Source: Enterococcus avium ATCC 14025
GTDB lineage: Bacteria; Bacillota; Bacilli; Lactobacillales; Enterococcaceae
Assembly: GCF_000406965.1 (NCBI RefSeq)
Contig: NZ_KE136362.1
Coordinates: 338,343-402,342 of the forward strand
Length of the DNA stretch: 64,000 nt
Direction: 5' to 3'
A model generated the notes under the pieces. It was not told the origin of the DNA. It saw nothing but the letters and a program-made list of their open reading frames with translations, and ran no database searches. Made by a program: the position numbers and the translations under genes. Below are positions 48,158 through 58,300 of the stretch, in pieces. The first letter of the stretch is position 1, and each line of letters opens with the position of its first letter.

Positions 48158-48334
48158 ATGCTTGCAATAAGTGCTATTTTGTTAGCTAGTGTCTTATGTT
48201 TTTTTAAGATCATTCTAAAATGGTGGAAAAAAACTTTTTCTGCAACAGAACAGCTGATGATCTCGTTATTATTTGTACTGTTCTCTCTATTACTAATTAT
48301 TCTTTCCTCTGTTCGTTTATTTTTTAGACTGTGA
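48158..48334 (+). CDS. Small membrane peptide
   Basis: 58 aa: MLAISAILLASVLCFFKIILKW, basic/polar linker KKTFSATEQ, second helix, tail RLFFRL. GGGGAAAG before the ATG. It may be a late member of the preceding operon or independent. No family recognised. Confidence 0.5.
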   Translation: MLAISAILLASVLCFFKIILKWWKKTFSATEQLMISLLFVLFSLLLIILSSVRLFFRL

Positions 48335-48383
48335 ACGAAACTAGCAATGCCTGTACTATAAATTTTATGAGTGGTGGGGAAAA

Positions 48384-49058
48384 ATGAACGAAATTCATTC
48401 ATTTCAACAAAAAGAAATCCAACAAGCGCAGTTTTTTTATGAATGTGCCATGAAGGAATGCGAAACAAAATTTCAAATTCTTTTTTCTGAATTATTAATG
48501 AAAAATGAACGCTCATCTATTCAAGGAGTTAGCTCAAGAGTAAAGACAAGTACCTCGATTTATGAAAAGTGTGATAGAAAAGGAATCCCTATAAAATTGG
48601 ATGAAATTCTGTCGAATATATTTGATGGTGCCGGTGTTCGGGTGATCTGCTCTTATATCGATGATGTATACCGAATCAGAGAAATGTTCCTTGGTCAAGA
48701 TGATGTGATTTTATTAAATGAAAAAGATTTTATCGAATGTCCTAAGGCAAATGGCTATCGCAGCCTGCATCTGATTGTTCAATTACCCGTTTTTCTATCT
48801 AATATGAAGAAAAATGTTGTTGTGGAAGTTCAGCTTCGTACAGCAGCGATGGATTTTTGGGCCAGCCTTGAGCACGAATTAAAATATAAAAGTGATAATA
48901 AAGATCCGGCGTTAATAAATGAGTTGCGCGTCTGTTCAGATAAAGCGCATCTATTAGATGATGAAATGATGGGGCTGAGAGACCGAATCATCGAGTTTAA
49001 TCAAAAGCTAGAACGCTCTAAAAAGGACACTGAGTTTAGCCGTTTTCTTAATAGATAA
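48384..49058 (+). CDS. Small alarmone synthetase (RelA/SpoT-domain)
   Basis: 224 aa containing only a (p)ppGpp synthetase domain: RVKTSTSIYEKCDRKG, FDGAGVRVICSYIDDVY (GTP site), CPKANGYRSLHLIV and VVVEVQLRTAAMDFWASLEHELKYK. It makes (p)ppGpp/pGpp from ATP and GTP/GDP, with no hydrolase domain. Sequence around the start differs from what I recall of enterococcal RelQ, so it may be an additional synthetase. A GTGGGG precedes the ATG. Single gene. Confidence 0.88.
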   Translation: MNEIHSFQQKEIQQAQFFYECAMKECETKFQILFSELLMKNERSSIQGVSSRVKTSTSIYEKCDRKGIPIKLDEILSNIFDGAGVRVICSYIDDVYRIREMFLGQDDVILLNEKDFIECPKANGYRSLHLIVQLPVFLSNMKKNVVVEVQLRTAAMDFWASLEHELKYKSDNKDPALINELRVCSDKAHLLDDEMMGLRDRIIEFNQKLERSKKDTEFSRFLNR

Positions 49059-49256
49059 AGCTTGACTATTTTTTTCTCGTGATCCGGTCGCTTAGAATCC
49101 TTTCTAGTGTAAATTTTTGAGAGAAAGAATGAGCATATTAGGAGATACATAGAATTACTTGTGCTATGGTAAATATATACAATGATCGAGACATTTAATC
49201 TAATTTTAGTTACTGTGTTTTTCAACAATAATCAAAACACTTAGGAGGGAAATCGT

Positions 49257-49385
49257 ATGAAATCACTATTTAAGTTTATGGTTGCTAGTACACTTATTGT
49301 AGGCGGCGTTTTAGTAGCAGGAACAATTTTGACAACGAAGAAGATCGACAAATACGGCGACGATCTGCAAAACTTTTTACACTAA
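49257..49385 (+). CDS. Small secreted or membrane peptide
   Basis: 42 aa: MKSLFKFMVASTLIVGGVLVAGTIL, then TTKKIDKYGDDLQNFLH. TTAGGAGGG stands 8 nt before the ATG and a strong terminator follows, so it is a real transcription unit. One membrane helix or uncleaved signal; function unknown. Confidence 0.65.
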   Translation: MKSLFKFMVASTLIVGGVLVAGTILTTKKIDKYGDDLQNFLH

Positions 49386-49396
49386 TCTATTCTCAG

Positions 49397-49431
49397 AATC
49401 ACACTTTCTTGTTTGGAAGTGTGATTTTTTT
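49397..49431 (+). terminator. Rho-independent terminator
   Basis: AATCACACTTTC and GAAGTGTGATT with T6 directly after the 42-residue gene. Confidence 0.85.
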
Positions 49432-49476
49432 AATTATTGGGAAAGTACAAAATTTCCATATAAATAAATCGTTTTG

Positions 49477-49511
49477 CAGCAGGCATATCCATGTCAGGCT
49501 TTACGAACTCG
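49477..49511 (+). repeat. 35-bp intergenic repeat, second copy
   Basis: Similar to 38933-38967; shared core ATATCCATGTCMGGCTTYACGAAC is given here as positions 49484-49507. Both lie in intergenic DNA upstream of a gene. Confidence 0.5.
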
Positions 49512-49624
49512 CGGGGCATTTTTCAACACAATTATTTCAGACTTCCATGAAATTACCGACCTTAATAATTGTTATTTATAGGTATACTTAAGGTATCGAA
49601 TGAATGATATGGAGGAATACATAT

Positions 49625-52177
49625 ATGAAATGGTATAAGCAATCAATTGAAGAGGTTTTAACTAAGGTGGATTCACAAACTACAGGGTTATCTAAAGAAG
49701 AACGTGAGGCCCGTTTGAAAAATAATGGTCCGAACAAAATGGAAGAAAAAGAACAAGTAAAATTATGGCGGAAAATCGCAAAGCATTTTACTGATTTATT
49801 GATGATCGTATTAATCGCGGCTGCTTTGTTGAAGTTTGCGACAGGTGAGTTGGCTGAAGGTGGAATTATTTTTCTAGTTGTGATTATCAACGGTTTTGTC
49901 GGTTATTGGCAAGAACGTAAGGCAGAAGAATCGTTAGATGGCTTGAAGCAAATGATGGGACAAGAAGCGACTGTTCTAAATGAGGGTCAGCCGTTAAAAT
50001 TGGATTCAGAAAACTTGGTTAAAGGGGATGTAGTGATCCTAAAAGCAGGGGATGTTATTCCAGCGGATTTGCGTTTGATCGAAGTTCATGATTTAACAGT
50101 TGAAGAATCAATCTTAACAGGTGAATCTGAGGCAGTTGAAAAGACAGTGGCGGTGATTTCGCAAAATGCCTTAGCTGGCGATCAACTAAATATGGCTTTC
50201 TCAGGAACACTCGTACAGACGGGTTCAGCTTTCGGAGTAGTAGTTGAGACTGGAGATGCAACAGAAATTGGAAAAATTAATCACGCGCTGCAATCGATCC
50301 AAGCACAAACGACACCGTTAGTTAAAAAGATGCATCAATTGAATAAACAAATTTTTAGAGGGATTTTGGCATTGATCGTTTTCCTCTTATTCTTTACAAG
50401 TTTTAGATATGGAATGGATTGGAGCTTGCTGTTTTCTGCGAGCATCGCATTGATCGTTGCGATGATTCCAGAAGGTCTGCCGGCAGTTTTAACGATGATC
50501 CTTTCAATGGGGGTCAAAGAAATGGCTGATGAGAACGCGATTATTAAAGCCATGCCTGCGGTAGAGACGTTAGGGTCAATGACGGTGATCTGCTCGGATA
50601 AAACCGGCACGCTTACAAAAAATGAAATGACTGTACAGGAAGTCGTAACAGAAGATCTGCCGCGGGTCAAAGAAATCATGAATAATTGTCAGGACTTAAA
50701 GACCAAAGATCATCAAAAAATTGAAGACATCCATGGCAATCCCACAGAACTTGCATTATTGAAATATATAGCGGAAGAAGAACAGCAATTAAAACCTGTT
50801 GCAGCGAAAATTCCCTTCAGTTCCAGTTACAAGTATATGGCAACAATGCATAATGATGGAGAAAATCAACTTATCTTTGTTAAGGGAGCACCTGAAGTAT
50901 TATTGGAAAAAGCTGATTTAACAAATGAGGAGAAGACGAATTGGGAGAAACGTGGGTTAGAATTAGCTCGTAAAGGTCAACGTGTATTAGGCTTTGGTTA
51001 TAAAAAAGTATCTTCAGAGGAGTTAACCCACGAGTCATTATCAGGTTTAACGTTTGTTGGTCTGGCAGGAATTATTGATCCGCCAAAAGAAAGTGCCGTT
51101 CGTGCAGTTGAACAGGCGCAGCAGGCAGGTATCTCAGTCAAGATGATTACTGGTGATCATAAAGCAACGGCGCAAGCAATTAGTGAACAGGTCGGTTTGA
51201 AGCACACCTCTAAAATTTTAGAGGGGACAGATATTGACAGCATGACAGACGAGGATTTAGCGGAGGCAGTTGGAAAAGTCGATGTCTTTGCTCGAACGAC
51301 ACCAGATCATAAGCTTAGAATCGTAACGGCTTTACAGAAAAAAGAGGAAGTCGTAGGGATGACTGGCGATGGCGTGAATGATGCGCCGGCATTGAAACAG
51401 GCGGATATTGGCATTGCGATGGGAATCAAAGGCAGTGAAGTTAGTAAACAGGCAGCGGATATGGTATTAGCGGATGATAATTTTTACACGATCGTGAAGG
51501 CTGTTAAAGAGGGACGAAGGATTTTTGATAATCTGCAAAAAACGATTAACTTCTTTTTACCAACAGCGTTAGCACAAGGGCTGATAGTCATTTTAGCTTT
51601 ATTGATGAATCAACCATTGCCATTGACCCCAACCCAAATTTTGTGGGTCAATATGGTGACTACGATCACACTATCATATGCTTTGGGCTTTGAAAAAGCG
51701 AGCGGCGACACGATGAATCGTCCGCCTAGAGAGACAAAGAAGGGAATTTTATCAGGCTACAGCTTTTTTAGAATCCTGTATGTTTCCCTGCTGATCATGA
51801 TTCCAGCGTACTTTTTGTCCATGCGCTTTGAGGGGGCGGCTTTACAACAAACGATTCTTTTACAGAGTATTGTTCTAGGGCAAGCGGTTTACATGATCAA
51901 TTGTCGAGAGATGTTTGATCCGGCAATCAATCGTCGTTTCTTTGAAAATAAATTCTTATTTATCTCATTAGGAATCCTTTTAGTTCTTCAATTAGGAGTG
52001 ATTTTCCTACCATTAGGACAGCAACTGATTGGGACTACAGCGCTTAATTTGGCACAGCAATTAGTCATTTTAGGAAATGCTCTGCTACTGTTTTTGGTGG
52101 TCGAAATCGAGAAGCGGATTAGCAAAGGGATTTTCCGAAGAAAAGAAAAAGCGGTCAGTCGCTACCAAAATGACTAA
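49625..52177 (+). CDS. Calcium-type P-type ATPase
   Basis: 850 aa P2-type pump. TGES actuator motif (ILTGESEAVEK, about 163), M4 motif IPEGLP (about 282), phosphorylation motif CSDKTGTLT (about 324), KGAPE nucleotide motif, TGDGVNDAPAL hinge (about 580), and a six-helix C-terminal block. Likely exports Ca2+ (or Mn2+) from the cytosol. GGAGG is 9 nt before the ATG at 49625; an ATG seven codons earlier has no ribosome site. Confidence 0.92.
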   Translation: MKWYKQSIEEVLTKVDSQTTGLSKEEREARLKNNGPNKMEEKEQVKLWRKIAKHFTDLLMIVLIAAALLKFATGELAEGGIIFLVVIINGFVGYWQERKAEESLDGLKQMMGQEATVLNEGQPLKLDSENLVKGDVVILKAGDVIPADLRLIEVHDLTVEESILTGESEAVEKTVAVISQNALAGDQLNMAFSGTLVQTGSAFGVVVETGDATEIGKINHALQSIQAQTTPLVKKMHQLNKQIFRGILALIVFLLFFTSFRYGMDWSLLFSASIALIVAMIPEGLPAVLTMILSMGVKEMADENAIIKAMPAVETLGSMTVICSDKTGTLTKNEMTVQEVVTEDLPRVKEIMNNCQDLKTKDHQKIEDIHGNPTELALLKYIAEEEQQLKPVAAKIPFSSSYKYMATMHNDGENQLIFVKGAPEVLLEKADLTNEEKTNWEKRGLELARKGQRVLGFGYKKVSSEELTHESLSGLTFVGLAGIIDPPKESAVRAVEQAQQAGISVKMITGDHKATAQAISEQVGLKHTSKILEGTDIDSMTDEDLAEAVGKVDVFARTTPDHKLRIVTALQKKEEVVGMTGDGVNDAPALKQADIGIAMGIKGSEVSKQAADMVLADDNFYTIVKAVKEGRRIFDNLQKTINFFLPTALAQGLIVILALLMNQPLPLTPTQILWVNMVTTITLSYALGFEKASGDTMNRPPRETKKGILSGYSFFRILYVSLLIMIPAYFLSMRFEGAALQQTILLQSIVLGQAVYMINCREMFDPAINRRFFENKFLFISLGILLVLQLGVIFLPLGQQLIGTTALNLAQQLVILGNALLLFLVVEIEKRISKGIFRRKEKAVSRYQND

Positions 52178-52190
52178 CCGTTTTGACTAA
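52148..52190. terminator. Terminator at the ATPase stop
   Basis: AAAAGCGGTCAGTC pairs imperfectly with GACTAACCGTTTT across the stop codon; the convergent Mga-like gene ends 10 bp further on. Confidence 0.6.
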
Positions 52191-53635
52191 AGATAGGAAT
52201 GGGAAGTGAGTTCAGTCAATTGGCTGAGCTCATTTTTTGTTGGAATCGTAGATAAGTAGATTACCGGTAGGGGCGTTGAATTCAGCGGAACATTAGAAAG
52301 TATCACGTCTCCGGTTTGAATAATTTCTTCTTGTAACTGAGAAACCTCAAGCGGAACTAAGTTGATCCGTTTACCTAAAAGGTCTGCTAATTCTTGTTGT
52401 AAAAAAATTTTCCAGGCTGGCTCGCTTTGAAAAATAAAGAAGACTGTTTTCGTATGAGGTCGAACCGTGAAAATTGCCTGCTGACTTAGCAAGGAAAAGA
52501 GATTAACAAAATAGCTCGTATCTTCAATCGTAGAAAACTGCGGCAGACTATTAAAAAGTGCCATACTTTTTTCATTTAGAAAGGCGTATTCCTCATGTCT
52601 TTGGAGAAGCAGCTCCTGATACTCTAATTGAAATTGCTCCGAAAGTGCGGGTGATTCAGCATACTTTAATAGTAGCAACAATAAATTTGTTTGTAGATTT
52701 GTCTGAAGTAACTCTTGTAAATTTAGTCTGTCTGCGATTTCCTGAACGATTTGTTGAGCTTTCTCTCGTAGTAAGGGATAGTCTTCGGTAAGGGCGTTTA
52801 AAACATTTTTGCCTAGATGATTATCATAATTCCAGCTTTCTAAAAAGCAGAAGAAAGCAAAAAAGATTTCCTTATCTTTCAGATAGACCCCCTCTTTTTT
52901 GTATAAATCTTGAAGAGAGGGTGCATAAAGAATAAATAGTGAATCATTTGCATCAAAGTTGAAATCATTGATTGAACAACCTGCTTTGATCCGGATACTG
53001 TTAATAAAGAACCAACAAATTCCAAAAATTTGTTCTGTATCTACAACTAGCTCTTCGGTTAATTCTTTTGTTAAGAAACGTAAATAATGCTCCTCATGAA
53101 TCGCATAATCTTTAAAAAAATAGTTGTTATGAGTAAAGGGCAGCAGCAGACGATGATAAAAAATTCGGATGGCACTTTCTTCGCCATTCAAGTAGGCTCG
53201 TTTGGAAGTTAAATGAATCTTGATATTAAAAGACTGAAGGTGATGATTGATTTTTGTTCGATGACGTTTGAGTGTTTCATAGGAGACACCCGTTTCATCA
53301 AGAAAACGCGGAATGTTCAATTCCTTTGTAAAAAATAATTTTTTGATCAGCTGCAAACTGACCGAATGGGGCAAAAAGGACTCCCAGATATCATTAGTTA
53401 ATGAATTTTTTTGTGAGCTCAAACGAATGCCACTTTTATCGGAAGCTAATACCCAATGTTCTGGCAGATAACTACGAATCAGCTGCAGATCAGAAAAAAT
53501 GGTTCGCTCAGTGGTGTCAATTTTCTCCGCCAGTTCTTTAGATGTCAATTGGGAATGATTAAGCAGCTGTTCCAAGAGTAGAATCTGGCGACGGATGTCT
53601 TTTTCAGTGATAATTTTTTTCAACATTGAGTACAT
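52187..53635 (-). CDS. Mga-like transcriptional regulator, second
   Basis: 482 aa. N-terminal HTH LLNHSQLTSKELAEKIDTTERTIFSDLQLIRSYL and second HTH around ETGVSYETLKRHRTKINHHLQ, then PRD-like helical regions and an EIIB-like C-terminus. Same family as the regulator at 40711 but distant. AAAGGAG is 9 nt before this ATG. Divergent from the aldo/keto reductase. Target unknown; Mga relatives often control surface proteins such as the one at 55384 (inference). Confidence 0.8.
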   Translation of the reverse strand: MYSMLKKIITEKDIRRQILLLEQLLNHSQLTSKELAEKIDTTERTIFSDLQLIRSYLPEHWVLASDKSGIRLSSQKNSLTNDIWESFLPHSVSLQLIKKLFFTKELNIPRFLDETGVSYETLKRHRTKINHHLQSFNIKIHLTSKRAYLNGEESAIRIFYHRLLLPFTHNNYFFKDYAIHEEHYLRFLTKELTEELVVDTEQIFGICWFFINSIRIKAGCSINDFNFDANDSLFILYAPSLQDLYKKEGVYLKDKEIFFAFFCFLESWNYDNHLGKNVLNALTEDYPLLREKAQQIVQEIADRLNLQELLQTNLQTNLLLLLLKYAESPALSEQFQLEYQELLLQRHEEYAFLNEKSMALFNSLPQFSTIEDTSYFVNLFSLLSQQAIFTVRPHTKTVFFIFQSEPAWKIFLQQELADLLGKRINLVPLEVSQLQEEIIQTGDVILSNVPLNSTPLPVIYLSTIPTKNELSQLTELTSHSYL

Positions 53636-53789
53636 AATAGGCCACTCCTTTGAAAATAAGCATACGAAGAAAGGGTTAATGGGTCAAGCACAAACTTTTT
53701 TGACTAGGGGTTAGGGATTTTTTTTATGGGAAAAATAGTCTATACTTCTATAGGTAAGAAAAAATGCTTTTCCAGAGAGGATGGACATC

Positions 53790-54716
53790 ATGTTACAACG
53801 AAAAATTGGCAACAGCTATTGGGAAACCTCCGCAATTGCTTTAGGCATTATGCGAATGGCAGCGTTAACGCCAACAAAAGCAGCCGCAGCTTTAGAGGCT
53901 GCTTTAGAAAGTGACATCAATTTTATTGATTCAGCAGATATGTACGGAGATGGTAAATCAGAATTGGTTTTTGCTGCTGCTATGAAAGAAGCGGGCATTT
54001 CTCGTGATCAATTTTTTATTCAATCAAAGGGCGGAATCGTCACTGGTGATGAAAAACGCTATGATTTTTCTAAGCAGCATTTATTGGATTCAGTTGATGG
54101 CATCTTGAAACGGATGGAGATCGACTATTTAGATAGTTATCTATTGCATCGTCCCGATCCATTGATGGAGCCAGAAGAAATCGCAGAAGCGTTTGATATC
54201 TTACAGGCAAGTGGAAAGGTTCGTCACTTTGGGGTATCAAATTTCAATCCTGAACAGTTCCAATTATTGCAATCACAGGTAGATCAAAAATTATTGATGA
54301 ATCAATTGCAATTTTCGATTATGCACACGGGAATGATTGATTATGGAATGCACACGAATATGACAGATACTCGCTCATTTGATCATGATGGTGGCATATT
54401 AGAATTTTCTCGTCGTAAAGGTGTAACAATTCAAGCCTGGTCTCCATTCCAGTATGGATTCTTTGAAGGAGTTTTTGTTGATAATGACAAGTTCCCAGAG
54501 TTGAATGAGCTATTAGACAAATTAGCGAAAAAATATGATACGAATAAAAATGCGATCGCAACCGCTTGGATTTTGCGCCATCCAGCAAATATGCAAGTGA
54601 TCTTAGGTACCATGAATCCAGCCCGCATTAAAGAAAGCGCAGCAGGTGGAGACGTGACCTTAACGAAACAAGAATGGTATGATGTGTACTTTGCAGCAGG
54701 AAATGACCTGCCATAA
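53790..54716 (+). CDS. Aldo/keto reductase
   Basis: 308 aa NADPH-dependent oxidoreductase of the YdhF type. Tetrad: Asp in NFIDSADMYG, Tyr in MYGDGKSE, Lys in FFIQSKGG, His in YLLHRPDP. C-terminal coenzyme motif near ILGTMNPARI. AGAGAGG is 1 nt from an ATG at 53781 but 10 nt from the ATG at 53790, so I use the latter. Substrate unknown. Confidence 0.88.
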   Translation: MLQRKIGNSYWETSAIALGIMRMAALTPTKAAAALEAALESDINFIDSADMYGDGKSELVFAAAMKEAGISRDQFFIQSKGGIVTGDEKRYDFSKQHLLDSVDGILKRMEIDYLDSYLLHRPDPLMEPEEIAEAFDILQASGKVRHFGVSNFNPEQFQLLQSQVDQKLLMNQLQFSIMHTGMIDYGMHTNMTDTRSFDHDGGILEFSRRKGVTIQAWSPFQYGFFEGVFVDNDKFPELNELLDKLAKKYDTNKNAIATAWILRHPANMQVILGTMNPARIKESAAGGDVTLTKQEWYDVYFAAGNDLP

Positions 54717-54750
54717 AAAGTAAGAGAACAAATCTTAGAAATATAAGAAA

Positions 54751-54797
54751 AGCAAGAATCAGCAATTATGTAGTTGTTGTTGATTCTTGCTTTTTAA
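54751..54797 (+). terminator. Rho-independent terminator
   Basis: AGCAAGAATCA (54751-54761) with TGATTCTTGCT (54781-54791), then T5, after the aldo/keto reductase gene. Confidence 0.85.
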
Positions 54798-55383
54798 TTT
54801 GCTTAATTTCCGAAATAATTTTGATAAATTACTTAAAACGAGACTTTATCTTTATTTTCTTGTCAAAAAAGATTGAAACACTCATAAAAGAATCGCTGCA
54901 TAACTTTACTGAAGCTTTGGTAATACGAAATAAATTATAGAAGATATTTTTTTGAAAGTTTATCCTATATTTTAATTAAAAAACAGTTGATGTTTTTTCT
55001 TTTATAAATTACAATGATTACAAATAATTCAAATATTATTTAATTTTTGAAGATAAAAGATAATTATAAATCTATTGGACTGACCACTTAACGAATAATA
55101 AGTGAAAATTAATCTAACAAAACTATATTCATAGTATGTGTTTTTTAGATAATGAAAAGAGCATGATTTTAAAATAACGAATGTTTTTATTGAAGGCTAT
55201 TCGACAGTTGCTTGTAAGGGGACAACGATGACAGTTTACGATACTTAAATAGAAAAAAATGTCGCCTTTGTGTTTGGTTTTATAAGTATAGTAAAAATGT
55301 ATAAATTGGACGTTTGCGTATGTGTAAATAAAACATTTTACAAAAAAATATAGTTAATAATTTGGATAGAGAGGAAGATAAAA
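54798..55383. other. AT-rich region upstream of the surface protein
   Basis: About 590 bp, very AT-rich. No gene. It should hold the promoter and regulator sites of the cell-wall protein; I cannot pick a single convincing promoter. Confidence 0.45.
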
Positions 55384-58300
55384 ATGAAAAAGGATAAATG
55401 GATTGTTTTATTTGGTTTTGTTTTAAGTATTTTCTTATTAGGAGCAGCGGGACAAACAGTATCAGCTGATGAAGTAACGGTTAATACTGTAGCTGATCTT
55501 CAGGATGCAGTAAAAAATGCGCCAGAAAATCGAAAAGTTACACTTGGCGGAAGCTTTCCGACAGATATTGGGGCTACAATCGCTCTGGTAGAATCACCGT
55601 ATCAAGTTGAGGTTGATGGCGCTGGTATCACACTTCAATCTACTACAAGTAAACAACTGTTTTCTTATGGGGGCGGTACTGGAACGGCAGCCTCAAGTTT
55701 GACTCTTAAGAATTTTACGCTTGAAGGTTTAGGGAATAATACGCGAGCTTTAGCAGTTTCTGGGTATAAAGGAGAATTTATTCTCGAGAACACAATCGTC
55801 AATAATTTTCACGGATATGATGATGGAGGCGCCTTCTATACTAGTGGGAATACAACACTGAAAAATAGCACGTTCTCAAATAATGTAAACAATGCATCAG
55901 GATATTCAGGCGGTGCAATCGCGAGTAAAGGGTACTCGGCAAACTTTAAAGCCTACAATTCCAAATTTATTGCGAATGAAACAAAGCAAGTAGGAACAGG
56001 AAACGTCGGTGGTGAAGGCGGAGCGATTTATTTCTTCCAACCGAGTGCTTCAGCAAAATTTACTTTTAAGAACAACTATTTTGAAGGAAATAAATCGGTT
56101 GAAGATGTCTCTGGTGGTGGATCGAAGAAACTAGCTGATGGCGGAGCGATCGCCTTCTTTAATACAGTTGATGGAACAGATATTCAGTTTGACGGAAATT
56201 CTTTTGTTAGAAATATTGCTGGGGATGATGGCGGAGCGATCTTAATTCAGACCAACGCAAATATTTCGAGTGCAGCGACATTTAGAAATAACACGTTTTA
56301 TCAAAACAAGGCATTAGGACAAGATGTCTCTGCAAATAATGGTGGAGCGATTCAAATTTATGCCAATGGCGGGATAATGGAAGGCAGAAGAGCCGTCGTT
56401 GATTACATCAATAATTCATTTGTTGAGAATGAAGCTGTCTATGATGGTGGAGCCATTGGTAGTTCTGGGTATGTTACCAATTTATCTGCAGGTCGTTATG
56501 CGAATAACCTATTTGCTGGAAACAAATCTCGAACAGCCAGCAAGAATAATATTGCAGATTCCAATGTTACTGGAGCTGGAAATATTGAATCCAATCTTGG
56601 ATACGATAATGGGACAGTTACATCCGTGACCATGGAGAATGTTTTTGGGACCGCTCCGGTTGGTTTAGTTGATAATTACAATAAAATCACTGCAGGAACG
56701 TCAGGTGATGCGATAATTGTGCCAACAGTACCAATCGCGCCAGAGAAGCTGGCGGATGATCAAGTTGAGAACTTACGTGAAGTGAACGAAGATCAGCGAG
56801 GGTTGCCACGAACAGCGAAAGCAGACATTGGTTCGGTGGAAATTGATTGGATTAAGTATGACAGCAATGGTGGGATTTTTGATCTAGGCACGGCACTGTC
56901 GAAATATGAAGGCACGATCTATTATGAAGGAACGCAACCTGAAACCTATTACCAAGTTGGCTATAAGGATTTGAATCAGACGATTCCAGCGGGTACGGAT
57001 TTAAAAGCAACACGCGACGGGTATCAATTTGCTGGCTGGTCGAAAGAAAAGGATGCGAAAGATCCGGATGAAAATTTAGCCGCTGGTCAAACAATCACAA
57101 TACCGAAGGGCAACGAGACGTTATACGCTGTTTGGAAAAAATCAGAACCGGTGACGGTCCATTACATGACCTATGATGAAAATAAAAAGCTGGTACAAAT
57201 TAGTCCAGACGAAATATTAACTGGCGCACTAGGTGCAGAGTATCATGCAAACATCAAGCAGATTGATAATTATGTTTTCTCAGGGGTCAAAGAAGGAGAT
57301 TCAATTACCGGCTTCTTTAGTGAAGAAGCAAAAGAAATCACATTGATTTATACAAAGGCCGTGAAAGAACAGGGCATCGTTCTTGCACAATATCAAGATG
57401 AATCTGGTAAACCATTGATCGGCGACGAAGTTATGACTGGTGAGGTAGGTAGTGAATATACTACGACTCAAAAAGTCATCGATGGCTACGTGTTTAAAGA
57501 AGTCGTTGGAACTCCTTCTGGAAAATATGTACTAGGAATTACAAAAGTTGTTTATGTGTACACGAAAATACCTGCTGAACAAGGCAAGGTGATCGTTCAT
57601 TATCAAGATGAAGAGCAAAATTCATTAAGTCCAGATGTTGAATTAACCGGTGATATTGATGATATCTATACGGCAGAGGTGAAGCCTTTTGATGACTATG
57701 TTTTAAAAGGCATCGAAGGAAATGTAAGCGGGAAGTTTACAGCTCATGATCAAGAAGTTACTTTGATTTATGCGAAGAAGGGTTCAGGTACTGAAAAAGG
57801 GGTACTCATTGTCGATTATCAAGACGAGACTGGTCATCCGCTTTTAAATAGTGAAGTTACGATCGGTGAAATCGATGAAGACTATGAAACAACACAAAAG
57901 AGCATTGATGGCTATACATTTAAAGAAGTTCAGGGAAATGTCACTGGAAAATATGTCGATGGTATTACTAGAGTTACGTATATCTACACGAAAGATAAAG
58001 AACCTGAGAAATTAGGTAACCTTACAATTAAGTATCAAGATGAAAAGGGCGAAAAACTAGCAGAAGATTTTACTGATTCACAACCAATCGGGACATCGAT
58101 TCCGTTGGAGCAGCTGAATAAAACCTTTGAAAACTATGAATTTAAGGAAATTAAAGGATTTACCTCAGGCGTTTACACAGCAGAGGATCAAGAAATTACG
58201 GTGATCTATCGCAAGTTGACTGGGAAGGTAATTGTTAATCACATTAGCGATTCTGGTAAAGTATTAGCAAACCCTGTTTTGATGAGCGGCGATGTTGGTG

